Below the pieces are notes generated by a model. It worked only from the letters and a program-made list of their open reading frames with translations. It did not search any database and was not told the origin of the DNA. DNA of 64,000 nt, from assembly GCF_014203705.1 (NCBI RefSeq), contig NZ_JACHJR010000001.1:1674001-1738000 (forward strand). The letters are read 5' to 3'. The DNA is from Kitasatospora gansuensis (lineage in GTDB: Bacteria > Actinomycetota > Actinomycetes > Streptomycetales > Streptomycetaceae). The translations under genes and the position numbers were made by a program. Below, one piece after another: positions 19,253 to 30,200 of the stretch (position 1 is its first letter; the number at the start of each line of letters is the position of its first letter).

Positions 19253-20909
19253 CGGACTTGACCACCTTGAGCACCTTGCCGGTGGCGCCCGCGGTGAGGT
19301 AACCGCCGCCGTAGTCGTCCGAGAGGTAGTACCGGATGGTGATCTCGTCGGCGAACCAGCCGTAAGTGATGATCAGGTAGCGCGACTTGGGGTTGGCGAC
19401 ACCGAGCTCGGTCTGGGCCTTGGGCAGCACCGTCGGGAGCTGGTTCCAGTCGATCTTGGTGAGGTCCACCGTCTTGGTGCTGTCGACGGAGCCGCCGGGC
19501 TTGCTGGTGGCCTTGCCGTTGCGGTAGTCGACGGTGTCGTAGTGCTTGGGGTTGTCCTTGTTCACCACCTTGGCGCTGGCGTAGTCCGGATAGACCGTCA
19601 GATCGGTGATCGTGGTGCTGCCGGTGGCCGCGCGGATCGCGTCGACCAGGGCGCGGGCGCCGTTCGGGGTGAGCAGGTCCTTGGCGGCGGCGACGGAGGG
19701 CGCGGCCTTGGGGGTGGTGCTGGTGGTGGCGGGGGTCAAGGCAGGGGCGGTGCCGGTGACTTGGGGGGAAGAGCCGGTGGCGTCGGGGTTGCCGAACTTC
19801 AGCGTCCCCTGGCTGAGCGACCAACCCAGCAGGCCGACCACTGCCACGCCGGCCACCGCCGCCAAGACCGGGCCGGTGCGCCGGCGGGTGGTCGGGCGCT
19901 GCTCCGGCTGGTGCCCGCCGGTGTCGTACCCGGGCGGCACCTTGTCAGCGGGGCCGGCGGGTTGGGGCACCGTGCCGGTGAGCTGGGTCGGCGTGTACGG
20001 GACGCTGTCGCTCGACTGGGTGGGCGAGAAGACCGACCCGCCGCCGACGGTCCCGTCGATGCCCTGCTCGGCCGCGGCGAGCAGGCGGTCGAGCTGGGAG
20101 GCGTCGGGCCGGACGGCCGGGTCGCGGGCCAGCAGCGCCATCAGCGTGGGGCCGAGCGGGCCCGAGCGCACCGGCGGCGGGAGCGGCTCGTCCAGGACGG
20201 CGGCCAGGGTCGCGAAGCTGGTGGCGCGGCGCAGCGGGTGGTGGCCCTCCACGGCGACGTACAGCATCATGCCGAGCGACCAGAGGTCGGAGGAGGGATT
20301 GCCCTCGTGGCCGCGGATCCGCTCCGGGGCGATGTACTCGGGCGAGCCGATCAGCGAGCCGGTCGCGGTCAGGCTGGTCGTCTCGCTCAGCGCGGCGATG
20401 CCGAAGTCGGTCAGCACCGGGGTGCCGTCGGTGCGCATCAGCACGTTGGCGGGCTTGACGTCGCGGTGCTGGATGCCGGCGGCGTGGGCGGCGCGCAGCG
20501 CGGAGAGCACGCCGCGGCCGACCCGGGCGGCCTGCTGGGGCGAGAGTGCGCCCTGGTTGATCCGGTCGTGCAGCGAGCCGCCGGTCACCAGCTCCATCAC
20601 CAGCCAGGGGTGGGCGAGTTCGGCGGTGTCCACGATGTGATAGATGATCACCACATTGGGGTGCTGGAGCCTGGCCAGCGCCTGGGCCTCGCGCAGCACC
20701 CGCTCGCGCAGCTCGAAGGCCGCGGCCGGGTCGGCGGCGAGCATCGCCGGGTCCTGCGGGCGGACCTCCTTGAGCGCGACCTCACGCTGCAGCACGATGT
20801 CCCGGGCCCGCCAGACCAGACCCATGCCGCCGCCACCGAGCCGCTCGAGCAACTCGAACCGGCCGTCGACGAGCTGGGCGCCCGGCCCCCCTGTAGTCAT
20901 GGCCGTCAT
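19248..20909 (-). CDS. transmembrane Ser/Thr protein kinase (PknB-like) with unassigned extracellular domain
   Basis: A 553-residue Hanks-type kinase. The kinase domain (about 15-275) has the Gly-rich loop LGGGGMGLVWRAR, VAIK-type Lys (EVALKEVRP), catalytic HRDVKPANV, DFG (LTDFGIAA) and APE (YIAPERI). A Pro/Thr-rich linker leads to one transmembrane helix (VLAAVAGVAVVGLLGWSL, about 355) and a ~170-residue external domain that lacks PASTA repeats and that I do not recognise (KIDWNQLPTVLPKAQTELGV). The domain may sense an extracellular ligand. ATG 20909 or 20900 are possible; neither has a clear ribosome site. It is followed upstream on the same strand by an L,D-transpeptidase, so a link to the envelope is plausible. 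Confidence 0.88.
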   Translation of the reverse strand: MTAMTTGGPGAQLVDGRFELLERLGGGGMGLVWRARDIVLQREVALKEVRPQDPAMLAADPAAAFELRERVLREAQALARLQHPNVVIIYHIVDTAELAHPWLVMELVTGGSLHDRINQGALSPQQAARVGRGVLSALRAAHAAGIQHRDVKPANVLMRTDGTPVLTDFGIAALSETTSLTATGSLIGSPEYIAPERIRGHEGNPSSDLWSLGMMLYVAVEGHHPLRRATSFATLAAVLDEPLPPPVRSGPLGPTLMALLARDPAVRPDASQLDRLLAAAEQGIDGTVGGGSVFSPTQSSDSVPYTPTQLTGTVPQPAGPADKVPPGYDTGGHQPEQRPTTRRRTGPVLAAVAGVAVVGLLGWSLSQGTLKFGNPDATGSSPQVTGTAPALTPATTSTTPKAAPSVAAAKDLLTPNGARALVDAIRAATGSTTITDLTVYPDYASAKVVNKDNPKHYDTVDYRNGKATSKPGGSVDSTKTVDLTKIDWNQLPTVLPKAQTELGVANPKSRYLIITYGWFADEITIRYYLSDDYGGGYLTAGATGKVLKVVKSG

Positions 20910-20986
20910 CGTAGGGGCTCGGGCGGACAGCTTTCGAACGAGGTGCGGCGGCACCACCGGCGTACGTGGGCCGGTGGCCGGAGCCG

Positions 20987-22183
20987 CTACCACTTGCTCC
21001 AGGGGACGTTCCAACCGCTGTAGCCGTTCGAGGGATTGACCGGTTCGCCGACGGAGTTCTTGATCGTCACGACGTCCCCGACGATGGAGTCGGCGAAGAA
21101 CTTGCCGGCCGGTGAGTCCGGACTCCCCTTGTCGCCCACGGTGTCCTGCAGGCCGACGCAGCCGTGGCTGACGTTCTCGCGGCCGAACACGCTGGCGTCG
21201 GACCAGTTGTTGCCGTGCACGTACGTGCCCGAGGTGGTCAGGCGCAGCGAGTGCGGGACGGGGTGCTTGTAGTCGCTGCCCTCCAGGCCGGGAACGGTGG
21301 AGGAGTCCATCACCTCCGACTCCTTCCGCTCCATGACGGCCATGGTGCCGTTGTAGGCGTTCCACGACTTCGGGGAGCTGGCGCCGGTGCTGATCGGGAT
21401 GGTCTCGACGACGCGGCCGTCCTTCTCCACGGTCATCTGGTGCGTGGCGGCATCGACGGTGCTGCGCTTGTCGCGGCCCACCGTGAAGGTCTGGTCGCTG
21501 TCGATGCCTCCGTAGACGCCGGGTGCGACCTCGATGCTCTTCAGCCGGTAGTGGACGGTGACCTTGCTGCCGGACTTCCAGAACGTCTCGGGCCGGAAGT
21601 CGACCCAGCGGTTGTTGAACCAGTGGCCCTTGACCGGAGCGCCGTCCGAGGTCTCGAAGGTGACGGCCTTCTCGACGGCGGCCTTGTCCTTGACGTCCTC
21701 CTTGAACTCCAGCCGAACGATCATGCCGACGCCGTAGGTGGAGCCGTCGACGATGTTGTCGTGCGGACCGGCCTCCTTGGCGGGGGTGAGCGTGGCGAAG
21801 GAGCTGTCGGTGCTGGTCGCCGTGCCCTTGGCGTCGGCCGCCTCGACGTGCACCGTGTACCGGGAGGCGACCGCCAGGCCCGCCGACGGGGCCCAGCCGC
21901 TGTTGTCCGGCAGCAGTGCGCCGGGCACCTGCTTGCCGGTCTGGTCCGTGACGGTGACCTTGGTCAGCTTGCCTTCCGCCACCGAAACCTTCAGCCCACT
22001 GCCCGGTTTGACGTCCGTGGCGCCGTTGGCCGGCTCCACGCTGATCTTGGCGGCGGACACCGCGGCCTTCGCCGACGCACCGTCAGCCGACCCGCCGTCA
22101 CCGCCACTGCCGCTGCATGCCGCCGTGCACATCAGCACGCCGACACCGATCCCGGCCATGACGGCCTTGCCCAGCCTGTTCAT
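20987..22183 (-). CDS. L,D-transpeptidase lipoprotein (YkuD domain with Ig-like domains)
   Basis: A 398-residue lipoprotein forming 3-3 crosslinks in peptidoglycan. Signal peptide with lipobox (CTAAC) near residue 24. Two bacterial Ig-like domains (about 50-150 and 150-250; ISVEPANGATDVKPGSGLKV) precede a YkuD catalytic domain with the motif HGNNWSDASVFGRENVSHGC; the catalytic Cys is near residue 342. This is the layout of mycobacterial LdtMt2 and its streptomycete homologues. ATG 22183 has GGAGGGG upstream. Full length and intact. Confidence 0.93.
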   Translation of the reverse strand: MNRLGKAVMAGIGVGVLMCTAACSGSGGDGGSADGASAKAAVSAAKISVEPANGATDVKPGSGLKVSVAEGKLTKVTVTDQTGKQVPGALLPDNSGWAPSAGLAVASRYTVHVEAADAKGTATSTDSSFATLTPAKEAGPHDNIVDGSTYGVGMIVRLEFKEDVKDKAAVEKAVTFETSDGAPVKGHWFNNRWVDFRPETFWKSGSKVTVHYRLKSIEVAPGVYGGIDSDQTFTVGRDKRSTVDAATHQMTVEKDGRVVETIPISTGASSPKSWNAYNGTMAVMERKESEVMDSSTVPGLEGSDYKHPVPHSLRLTTSGTYVHGNNWSDASVFGRENVSHGCVGLQDTVGDKGSPDSPAGKFFADSIVGDVVTIKNSVGEPVNPSNGYSGWNVPWSKW

Positions 22184-22236
22184 CTCGTCCCCTCCGCGCT
22201 CCTGGTTGTTTACACGCCCAAACCGGCGAAAAGGTT

Positions 22237-23508
22237 TCACGATGCGACGAACTCGGCGCCGACCGCTGCCGGGTGTGCGTCCGCTCCGGATCGCAGCGCT
22301 GCCTCGACCCGGCGGTTGCTGGTCATGGTCGCGGTGACGGCGGTCATCGCGAGGAGGAGGCCGGCGGCGGTGTAGAGCGGGGTGCGTACGTCGTAGGTCG
22401 TGGCCAGCCAGCCGCCGAGGAAGGCGCCGAACGGGGCGGCGCACATGCCGAGCATCCGGGAGGTGGAGGCGACCCGGCCCATCAGGTGGGCGGGGACGAT
22501 CGCCTGCCGCAGGGACGGGCCGAGCACCATCGTGGCGCCCATGCCCGCGCCGCAGACGGCGAGCGCGAGGCCGGCCACGTACGGGTTCGGGGCGGCGGCC
22601 AGGCCCAGGATGGCGAGCCCTTCGACCGCGGCCGTGCAGGTCAGCGCGGTGCCGGTGCCGAGTCGTCGGCCGAGGAAGGAGGCGATGCCCGCGCCGAGCA
22701 GGCCACCGGTGGCCTCCGCGGTGAGCAGCAGGCCGAAGCCGAAGCTGCCGACACCGAGCCGGTCGTGCGCGAAGAGGGCGAGCACCGTCTCCACGGCGAG
22801 GAAGGCGATGTTCCCGACCGCCGGACGCAGCGCGAGCCCGAGCAGCAACTGATCCCGGAACACGTACGAGGCACCGGCCCGCGCCTGCCGCAGCAGCGAC
22901 TCACGGGCCTCCGGTACGGGCCTGGGCGCGGCCGGCAGCGACCGTACGAGCAGTGCGGAGAGCGCGAACGAGACCGCGTCGGCGAGCAGCGGGACCGCCC
23001 GCCCGAGCGCGAGCAGGGCGCTGCCTGCGGGCGGCCCGGCGAAGCCGGACGCGGCGGTCTGGGCGCTGCGCAGGCGGGAGTTGGCGCGCTCCAGGAGCGC
23101 GGGGTCGCGGCCGAGCAGGTCCGGCAGATAGGCCGTGGCGGCCGTGTCGAAGAAGATCCCGCCGAGGCCGAGCAGGAACGCGACGGCCGCCAGCAGCGGA
23201 ATGCTCAGCGCGTCGAGCGCGGCGGCGGCCGCCGGTATCGCGAGCAGCACCGCGCGGGCCGCGTCCGTGACCCACATCGTGCGCCGACGGTCCCAGCGGT
23301 CCACCAGCGCACCACCGAGGACCCCGAACAGCAGCCACGGCAGCGTCCCGGCGGCCGTGACGACGGCGAGCGCCATCGGATCCCGCGTCAACGTCAGCGC
23401 GAGCAGCGGCAGTGCGGCATGTGACACCCCGTCACCGAGCGAGGACACCGTCTGCGCCGTCCACAGCCGTCCGAACCCGGTCGGCAACTTCGTTGTCCCT
23501 GAGCTCAC
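22237..23508 (-). CDS. MFS transporter
   Basis: A 423-residue major facilitator of the enterobactin-exporter/ DHA3-like group with about 12 hydrophobic spans. The loop between helices 2 and 3 has GALVDRWDRRRTMWVTDAAR, the usual MFS motif A variant. It starts with GTG 23508 inside the stop codon of the upstream ArsR-type regulator (GTGA overlap), so both are cotranscribed and translationally coupled. Likely drug or metabolite efflux controlled by that regulator; the substrate is unknown. Confidence 0.88.
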   Translation of the reverse strand: MSSGTTKLPTGFGRLWTAQTVSSLGDGVSHAALPLLALTLTRDPMALAVVTAAGTLPWLLFGVLGGALVDRWDRRRTMWVTDAARAVLLAIPAAAAALDALSIPLLAAVAFLLGLGGIFFDTAATAYLPDLLGRDPALLERANSRLRSAQTAASGFAGPPAGSALLALGRAVPLLADAVSFALSALLVRSLPAAPRPVPEARESLLRQARAGASYVFRDQLLLGLALRPAVGNIAFLAVETVLALFAHDRLGVGSFGFGLLLTAEATGGLLGAGIASFLGRRLGTGTALTCTAAVEGLAILGLAAAPNPYVAGLALAVCGAGMGATMVLGPSLRQAIVPAHLMGRVASTSRMLGMCAAPFGAFLGGWLATTYDVRTPLYTAAGLLLAMTAVTATMTSNRRVEAALRSGADAHPAAVGAEFVAS

Positions 23509-24044
23509 TTGGAGTCCCCCTCAACCTGCCGGCGCGGTGCCGGGTGGAACAGTGCGAAGACCAGCGAGGCGTCCGGCAGTGCCGGATCGGACAACTCCCG
23601 GTACTCGTCCGTCAGCGCCTGCAGCCGCGCCCCCAGCTCCGCGAACTGCTCCTCGGTGAGCCGCAGGTGCGCCATCCGCACGTGCCGCTCGCCGTCCACC
23701 GGCGATGCCTCCAGGTCGGCCACCGCGTGCCGCATCAGCACATCAGGCCCGCCCTCGCCCGGATCCGGCAGCACAATCGACCGCGCGGCCATGGCGTAGT
23801 ACCGCTCGGTGACCCCCCGGACCTTCCGCGTCCGCACCACCTTGACCAGGCCGGCCCGCTCCAGCAGCCGTACGTGGTAGCTGGAACTCCCCTTCGCCAG
23901 GCCCACCCGCTCGGCGATCTGAGTGATCGTCGCAGGCTCGAAGCGGAGCACGGCCATGATCCGGTGGCGCGTGAGATTGGAGACGGCGCGTAGCTGCTCG
24001 TCGGTGGAGACGTGGAACGCCTCGGGAAGATCATCGGTGGGCAT
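23505..24044 (-). CDS. ArsR-family winged-helix regulator
   Basis: A 179-residue protein with an N-terminal ArsR-like winged helix (LRAVSNLTRHRIMAVLRFEP, ITQIAERVGLAKGSSSYHVRLLERAGLVKVV) and a C-terminal region of unknown ligand. ATG 24044 is preferred to the upstream ATG 24080, because the latter would place the operator inside the gene. TTGCCA upstream with GACCAT 17 bp later would put transcription at or next to ATG 24044 (leaderless). It probably represses itself and the coupled MFS gene through the palindrome at 24051-24074. No metal-binding Cys motif is seen, so it is not a metal sensor of the classic kind. Confidence 0.85.
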   Translation of the reverse strand: MPTDDLPEAFHVSTDEQLRAVSNLTRHRIMAVLRFEPATITQIAERVGLAKGSSSYHVRLLERAGLVKVVRTRKVRGVTERYYAMAARSIVLPDPGEGGPDVLMRHAVADLEASPVDGERHVRMAHLRLTEEQFAELGARLQALTDEYRELSDPALPDASLVFALFHPAPRRQVEGDSK

Positions 24045-24050
24045 GGGTCC

Positions 24051-24074
24051 AATGGTCAACACTTCTTGACCATT
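24051..24074. promoter_or_regulatory. operator palindrome of the ArsR-type regulator
   Basis: AATGGTCAA (24051-24059) and TTGACCATT (24066-24074) are perfect 9-bp arms with a 6-bp spacer, immediately upstream of the regulator start. Position and symmetry make it a strong autoregulatory site candidate. Confidence 0.7.
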
Positions 24075-24225
24075 TGGCAAGGGGGTTTGTTCGACTTCCG
24101 GAATCCCGCCCTCGGCTGGTGCAGCCGGATCCGCTCGACGAAGCTCCGGTGAGCGCGATGTCCTGACGGGGCGGCAGGTCGGCCGTCCAGGCGACCGTTG
24201 GGTGGGCGGTTCGCGCGGGTACGGC

Positions 24226-24262
24226 AGCGGGCCCGGAACGGTGGTGCCGTTCCGGGCCCGCT
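24226..24262 (-). terminator. terminator of the giant DUF11 gene
   Basis: Sixteen-bp perfect stem (24226-24241 with 24247-24262) and a 5-base loop, 18 bp beyond the stop codon. Confidence 0.85.
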
Positions 24263-24279
24263 TGAGGGTGCGTCAGGAG

Positions 24280-27200
24280 TTACGCCCGGCCGCGCCGCCT
24301 GCGCCGGTTGGCGAGGACGAGGCAGCCGAGTCCGGCCGGGAGCAGGATCGCTGCGGCTGCGGCGATGAGCGTCACGGCGGTGCCGGTGTACGGGAGGGGC
24401 TTCGGTGCGGGCTTCGGCTGGGCCTTGCCGGTGTGGAGCGGGCCGCCGTCGGGGCCGTTGGTGCCGGCCTTGTTGCTGTTGTTGGAACGGTCGGGGTCGG
24501 GGGTGTCGGAGGCGGCGGTGGCGATGTTGTCGACGTCCTTGCCGTTGCCGGCGTAGGCGGGGTCGAGCTTGACGAGGATGCGGTGGACCGTCTGGTCGCC
24601 GGGTGCGAGTCGTGCGACGGGTCCGCAGGTGACGGTCCGTCCGTTCGCGGTGCAGCCGTCCGGGGAGGAGACGAACGACAGCGCGGTCGGCAGCGGGTCG
24701 GTGACCTCGGCGTTCACCGCGGTGGACGGGCCGTGGTTGGTGGTGGTGAGGGTGTAGGTGAACGTGTCGCCGGGGTCGACCCGGGTCTTGCCGGCCGGGT
24801 AGGCGGCGGACTTGGTCAGTGCGAGGTCGGCGGCGGGTGTGCCGATCCGCAGCGTGTAGGTGTCCTCGTCGTTGTCGGGGCGCCGGTCGGCCGGGTCGCT
24901 GACCCGGATCTTCTCGGTGAGGGTCTGGCCGCCCACCGCGTCCGGGGACACGCGCACGGCGAACGAGGTGTCCACGTAGCCGTCCTGCGCGGCGCGGTTT
25001 CCGGTACGGGACCGCGGCAGGATCCCTGCGGGGAGCTTGCAGGTCGCCCGCTGCGGGGTGTCGACGGTGCAGTGGCCCGGCAGGTCCCGGGCGAAGGAGA
25101 GCTGGGCGGGCAGGGTCACCGAGAAGGTGGCCTCGCCGTGGTGGGTGGACGGTCCGTGGTTGCTGATCCGGCCGGTCAGGTTCACCGTCTCGCCGGGCAC
25201 CGCGGTTTCCTTGGAGAGGATGGCCTGCGCGGCCATGTCGCGCTTGTGCGGTGCGGGTCGGCCCTCGTCGGGCAGGGGAGCGGTGTCGGTGTCGTTGGCG
25301 GGGTTGGGGTCGGTGGTGTCGGCGTCGACCACGGCGCGGTTGACGATGTCGCTGCCGTCACCGGTGTAGGAGGAGTCCAGACGGGTGGTGAGCACGTAGG
25401 TGAACTTCTCACCGACCTTCAGCCGGCCCTTGGCCGGGCAGGTGACCGTCCGGCCCGCGGCATCCACGGTGCAGCCGGCCGGCTGGGAGGACACGTACGT
25501 CAACGGCTTCGGCAGCTGGTCGGTGAGGACCACCTGGTAACTGTCCGACGAGGGGCCGTTGTTGGTGACGGTGATCGTGTAGTCGACGTTCTCCCCGGGA
25601 GCGATCGCGGGGCCGTTCGACGACTTGTCGATCGCGAGGTCGGCTTCACCCCGGGCGGGCTTGCCACCGGGCAACCCGGCGGCAGCGGAGGAGTTGTTCG
25701 ACAGGTCCGGGTCGGCGGTCGCGGTCGAGACCTTCGCGATGTTGCGGATGTCCGAACCGTTCCCCTCGTAGTCCTGGTCCAGTCGGACGGTGAAGGTGAA
25801 AGTCCTCGACCCGTTGGCTGCCAGTGCCGCCTGGGCCGGGCAGGTCACGTCCTGACCGGTCGCGGTGCATCCGTCTACCGAGGAGACGAATGCCAGCGGC
25901 GCGGGAAGCGCGTCGGTCGTCTTCACGTCCAGCGCCTGCGCCGGACCGGCGTTGGTGACGGTGACCGTGTAGTCGAACGTCCCGCCCGGAGGCACCGGTG
26001 TGGTGGAGGCCGGCTTCTTGGTCACCGACACGTCCGCCTTGGCCGGGGCCGGCGGGTTCGGGCCGGGACCCGGGCCCGGCAGACCGCCGGTGGCGGCGTC
26101 GGAGGTGTTGTTGCTCAGGTCGGGGTCGGCGCTGTCGGTGGCGACCTTCGCCTGGTTGCGCACGTCCGTACCATCGCCGGTGTAGGCCGGGTCGAGCTGC
26201 ACCTTGATGGTGTAGGTCTTGGACGCCTTGACCGCCAGGGTGCCCAGCTTGGGGCAGGTCACGCTCTGGCCGACGGCCGTGCAACTGTCGCTCGCCGAAA
26301 CGAACTTCAGCGTCGAAGGCAGCTCGTCCGACACCACCAGGCCCGAGGCCTGGGAGGGGCCGTTGTTGGTGACGGTGACGGTGTAGTCGAACGTCTCACC
26401 AGGACCCACGGGCGTGGTGCTCGCCGGCTTCTTGGTGATCGCCACATCAGCCTTGACCGGAGCGGGCGGATTCGGACCGGGCCCGGGCAGGGTGCCGGTG
26501 GCTCCGTCGGAGGTGTTGTTGCTCGGGTCGGGGTCGGCAGTGTCCGTGGCGACCTTCGCCTGGTTGCGCACGTCCGTACCATCGCCGGTGTAGGCCGGGT
26601 CGAGCTGGACGGTGATCGTGTACGACTTCGAAGCACCCACCGCCAAGGACACCAGCTTCGGACAGGAGACCTCCTGGCCGGCCGCAGTGCAACTGTCGCT
26701 CGCCGAAACGAACTTCAGCACCGACGGCAGCGCATCCGTGACCACCAGGCCGGACGCCTGCGAGGGCCCGTTGTTGGTGACGGTGACGGTGTAGTCGAAC
26801 GTCTCGCCCGGAGCCACCGGCGTGGTGCTCGCCGGCTTCTTGGTGATCGTCACGTCCGCCTTGGCCGGGGCCGGCGGGTTCGGGCCGGGGCCCGGACCGG
26901 GAAGACCGCCGGTGGAGGCGTCGGAGGTGTTGTTGCTCTGATCCGGGTCCGGGCTGTCGGTGACGACCTTCGCCTGATTGCGCACGTCCTTGCCGTCACC
27001 GGCGTACGCCGGGTCCAGCTGCACCGTGATCGTGTAGGTCCTGGACGCCTTCGCCGCGAGGACGGGAACCTTGGGGCAGGTCACGTCCTGGCCGTTGGCG
27101 GTGCAACTGTCGCTCGCCGAAACGAACTTCAGCATCACCGGCAGCGCATCCGACACCACCAGACCACTGGCGTCCGACGGCCCGTTGTTCGTCACCGCAA

Positions 27201-30200
27201 TCTCATAGGTAAAGATCTCGCCCGGCGCGACGGGGGTGGTGCTCGTGGCCTTCTTGGTGATCGCCACGTCCGCCTTCACCGGGGCCGGCGGATTCGGACC
27301 AGGGCCCGGGCCGGGGAGACCACCCGTGGAGGCGTCCGAGGTGTTGTTGCTCTGATCCGGGTCCGGGCTGTCGGTGACGACCTTCGCCTGGTTACGCACA
27401 TCCGTACCGTCACCGGCGTACGCCGGGTCCAGCTGCACCGTGATCGTGTACGACTTCGAAGCACCCACCGCCAGGGACGCGAGCTTCGGACAGGTCACAC
27501 TCCGCCCAGCAGCAGTACAACCATCGCTCGCGGACACGAAGTTGAACACCGATGGCAGCTCGTCCGACACCACGAGACCGGCAGCCTGCGAGGGGCCGTT
27601 ATCGGTGACGGTGATCGTGTAGTCGAACGTCTCACCCGGCGCGACCGGGGTGGTGCTCGTGGCCTTCTTGGTGATCGCCACGTCCGCCTTCACCGGAGCC
27701 GGCGGATTCGGACCAGGGCCCGGGCCGGGGAGACCACCCGTGGAGGCATCCGAGGTGTTGTTGCTCTGATCCGGGTCCGGGCTGTCGGTAGCGACCTTCG
27801 CCTGGTTACGCACGTCCGTACCGTCACCGGCGTACGCCGGATCGAGCTGCACCGTGATCGTGTAGGTCTTGGACGCCTTCACCGCCAGGGTGCCCAGCTT
27901 CGAGCACGTCACGTTCTGGCCTGTCGCCGTGCAACTGTCGCTCGCCGAGACGAACTTCAGCATCGAAGGCAGCTCGTCGGTCACGGCCAGGCCCTTGGCG
28001 TCCGAGGGGCCGTTGTTGGTGACGGTGACGGTGTAGTCGAACGTCTCGCCCGGCGCGACCGGGGTGGTACTCGCGGCCTTCTTGACGATCGCCACATCCG
28101 CCTTCACCGGAGCCGGCGGATTCGGACCAGGGCCCGGGCCGGGGAGACCACCCGTGGAGGCGTCCGAGGTGTTGTTGCTCTGATCCGGGTCCGGGCTGTC
28201 GGTGACGACCTTCGCCTGGTTACGCACGTCCTTGCCGTCACCGGCGTACGCCGGGTCCAGCTGCACCTTGATCGTGTAGGTCCTGGACGCCTTCGCCGCG
28301 AGGACGGGGACCTTGGGGCAGGTCACGTCCTGGCCGTTGGCGGTGCAACTGTCGCTCGCCGAAACAAACTTCAGCATCGACGGCAGCGCATCCGACACCA
28401 CCAGGCCCGAGGCCTGCGAAGGACCGTTGTTCGTCACCGCGATCGTGTAGTCGAACGACTCACCCGCAGCCACCAGCGTGCTGCTCGCGGCCTTCTTGAC
28501 GATCGCCACATCCGCCTTCACCGGAGCCGGCGGATTCGGACCAGGACCCGGACCCGGCAGACCACCAGTCGACGCGTCCGACGTGTTGTTGCTCAGGTCG
28601 GGGTCGGCGCTGTCCGTGGCCGCCTTCGCCTGGTTCTTCACGTCCTTGCCGTCACCCGCATACCCCGGATCGAGCTGCACCGTGATCGTGTAGGACTTCG
28701 ACGCCTTCGCCGCCAACGTGGCCAGCTTCGGACACGTCACATCCTGCCCGGCAGCAGTGCAACTGTCGCTCGCCGAAACAAACTTCAGCATCGACGGCAG
28801 CGCATCCGTCACCACCACACCTGAAGCGTCCGAGGGCCCCTTGTTGATGACCGTGATCGTGTAGTCGAACGACTCACCCGCAGCCACCAACGTGGTGCTC
28901 GCGGCCTTCTTGACGATCGCGACATCCGCCTTCACCGGAGCCGGCGGATTCGGACCGGGTCCGGGCAGAGTGCCGGTGGCGCCATCGGAAGTGTTGTTGC
29001 TCAGGTCCGGGTCGGCGCTGTCGGTCGCGGCCTTCGCCTGGTTGCGCACGTCCGAGCCGTCACCGGTGTAGGCCGGGTCGAGCTGAACGGTGATCGTGTA
29101 CGTCTTCGACGCCTTCGCAGCCAGCGTGGCCAGCTTGGGGCACGTCACGTCCTGCCCGGCAGCGGTGCAACTGTCGCTTGCGGAGACGAACTTCAGCACG
29201 GCGGGCAACGCGTCCGTGACCACCAGGCCCTTCGCGTCCGAAGGCCCGTTGTTGGTGACGGTCACCGTGTAGTCGAACGACTCCCCCGGAGCGACCGGTG
29301 CGGCCGACGCGGGCTTCTTGGTGATCGCGACGTCGGCCTTCACCGGCGCCGGGGGGTTCGGGCCCGGGCCCGGGCCGGGCAGGCCACCGGTGTTGGCGTC
29401 GGAGGTGTTGTTGCTCAGGTCCGGGTCGGCGCTGTCCGTGGCCGCCTTCGCCTGGTTCTTCACGTCCTTGCCGTCACCGGCGTAGGCCGGGTCGAGCTGC
29501 ACGGTGATCGTGTAGGACTTCGACGCCTTCGCCGCCAACGTGGCCAGCTTCGGACACGTCACGTCCTGCCCGGCAGCAGTGCAACTGTCGCTCGCCGAAA
29601 GAAACTTCAGCACCGACGGCAGCGCATCCGTCACCACCACACCTGAAGCGTCCGAGGGCCCGTTGTTGATGACCGTGACCGTGTAGTCGAACATCTCACC
29701 AGGGGCGACCAACGTGGACGACGAAGCCTTCTTCGTGATCGCGACGTCTGCCTTCACCGGTGCCGGCGGGTACGGACCCGGGTCCGGACCCGGCAGCGTG
29801 CCGGTCGACGCATCCGAGGTGTTGTTGCTCAGGTCCGGGTCGGCGCTGTCGGTCGCGGCCTTCGCCTGGTTGCGGACGTCCGAGCCGTCACCGGCATACG
29901 CCGGATCCAACTGCACCTTGATCGTGTAGGACCTCGCCGCCTTGGCCGCCAGCGTGGCCAGCTTCGGACAGGTCACATCCCGGCCGGCGGCAGTGCAACT
30001 GTCAGGCGACGAGATGAACTTCAGCATCGACGGCAGCGCGTCGGTGACTACGAGGCCGGAAGCCTGCGAGGGTCCGTTGTTCGTCACGGTGATCGTGTAG
30101 TCGAACGTCTCACCCGGAGCCACCGGGGTCGGGGACGCGGGCTTCTTGGCGATGGCGACGTCGGCCTTCACCGGTGCCGGCGGGTTGGGCATCGGGCCCG

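Noticed and set aside
24202-28824. 1,540-residue plus-strand ORF opposite the giant gene
   Set aside because: It mirrors the DUF11 repeats, with Arg/Val/Gly bias typical of an antisense GC-rich frame, and has no domain or ribosome site.
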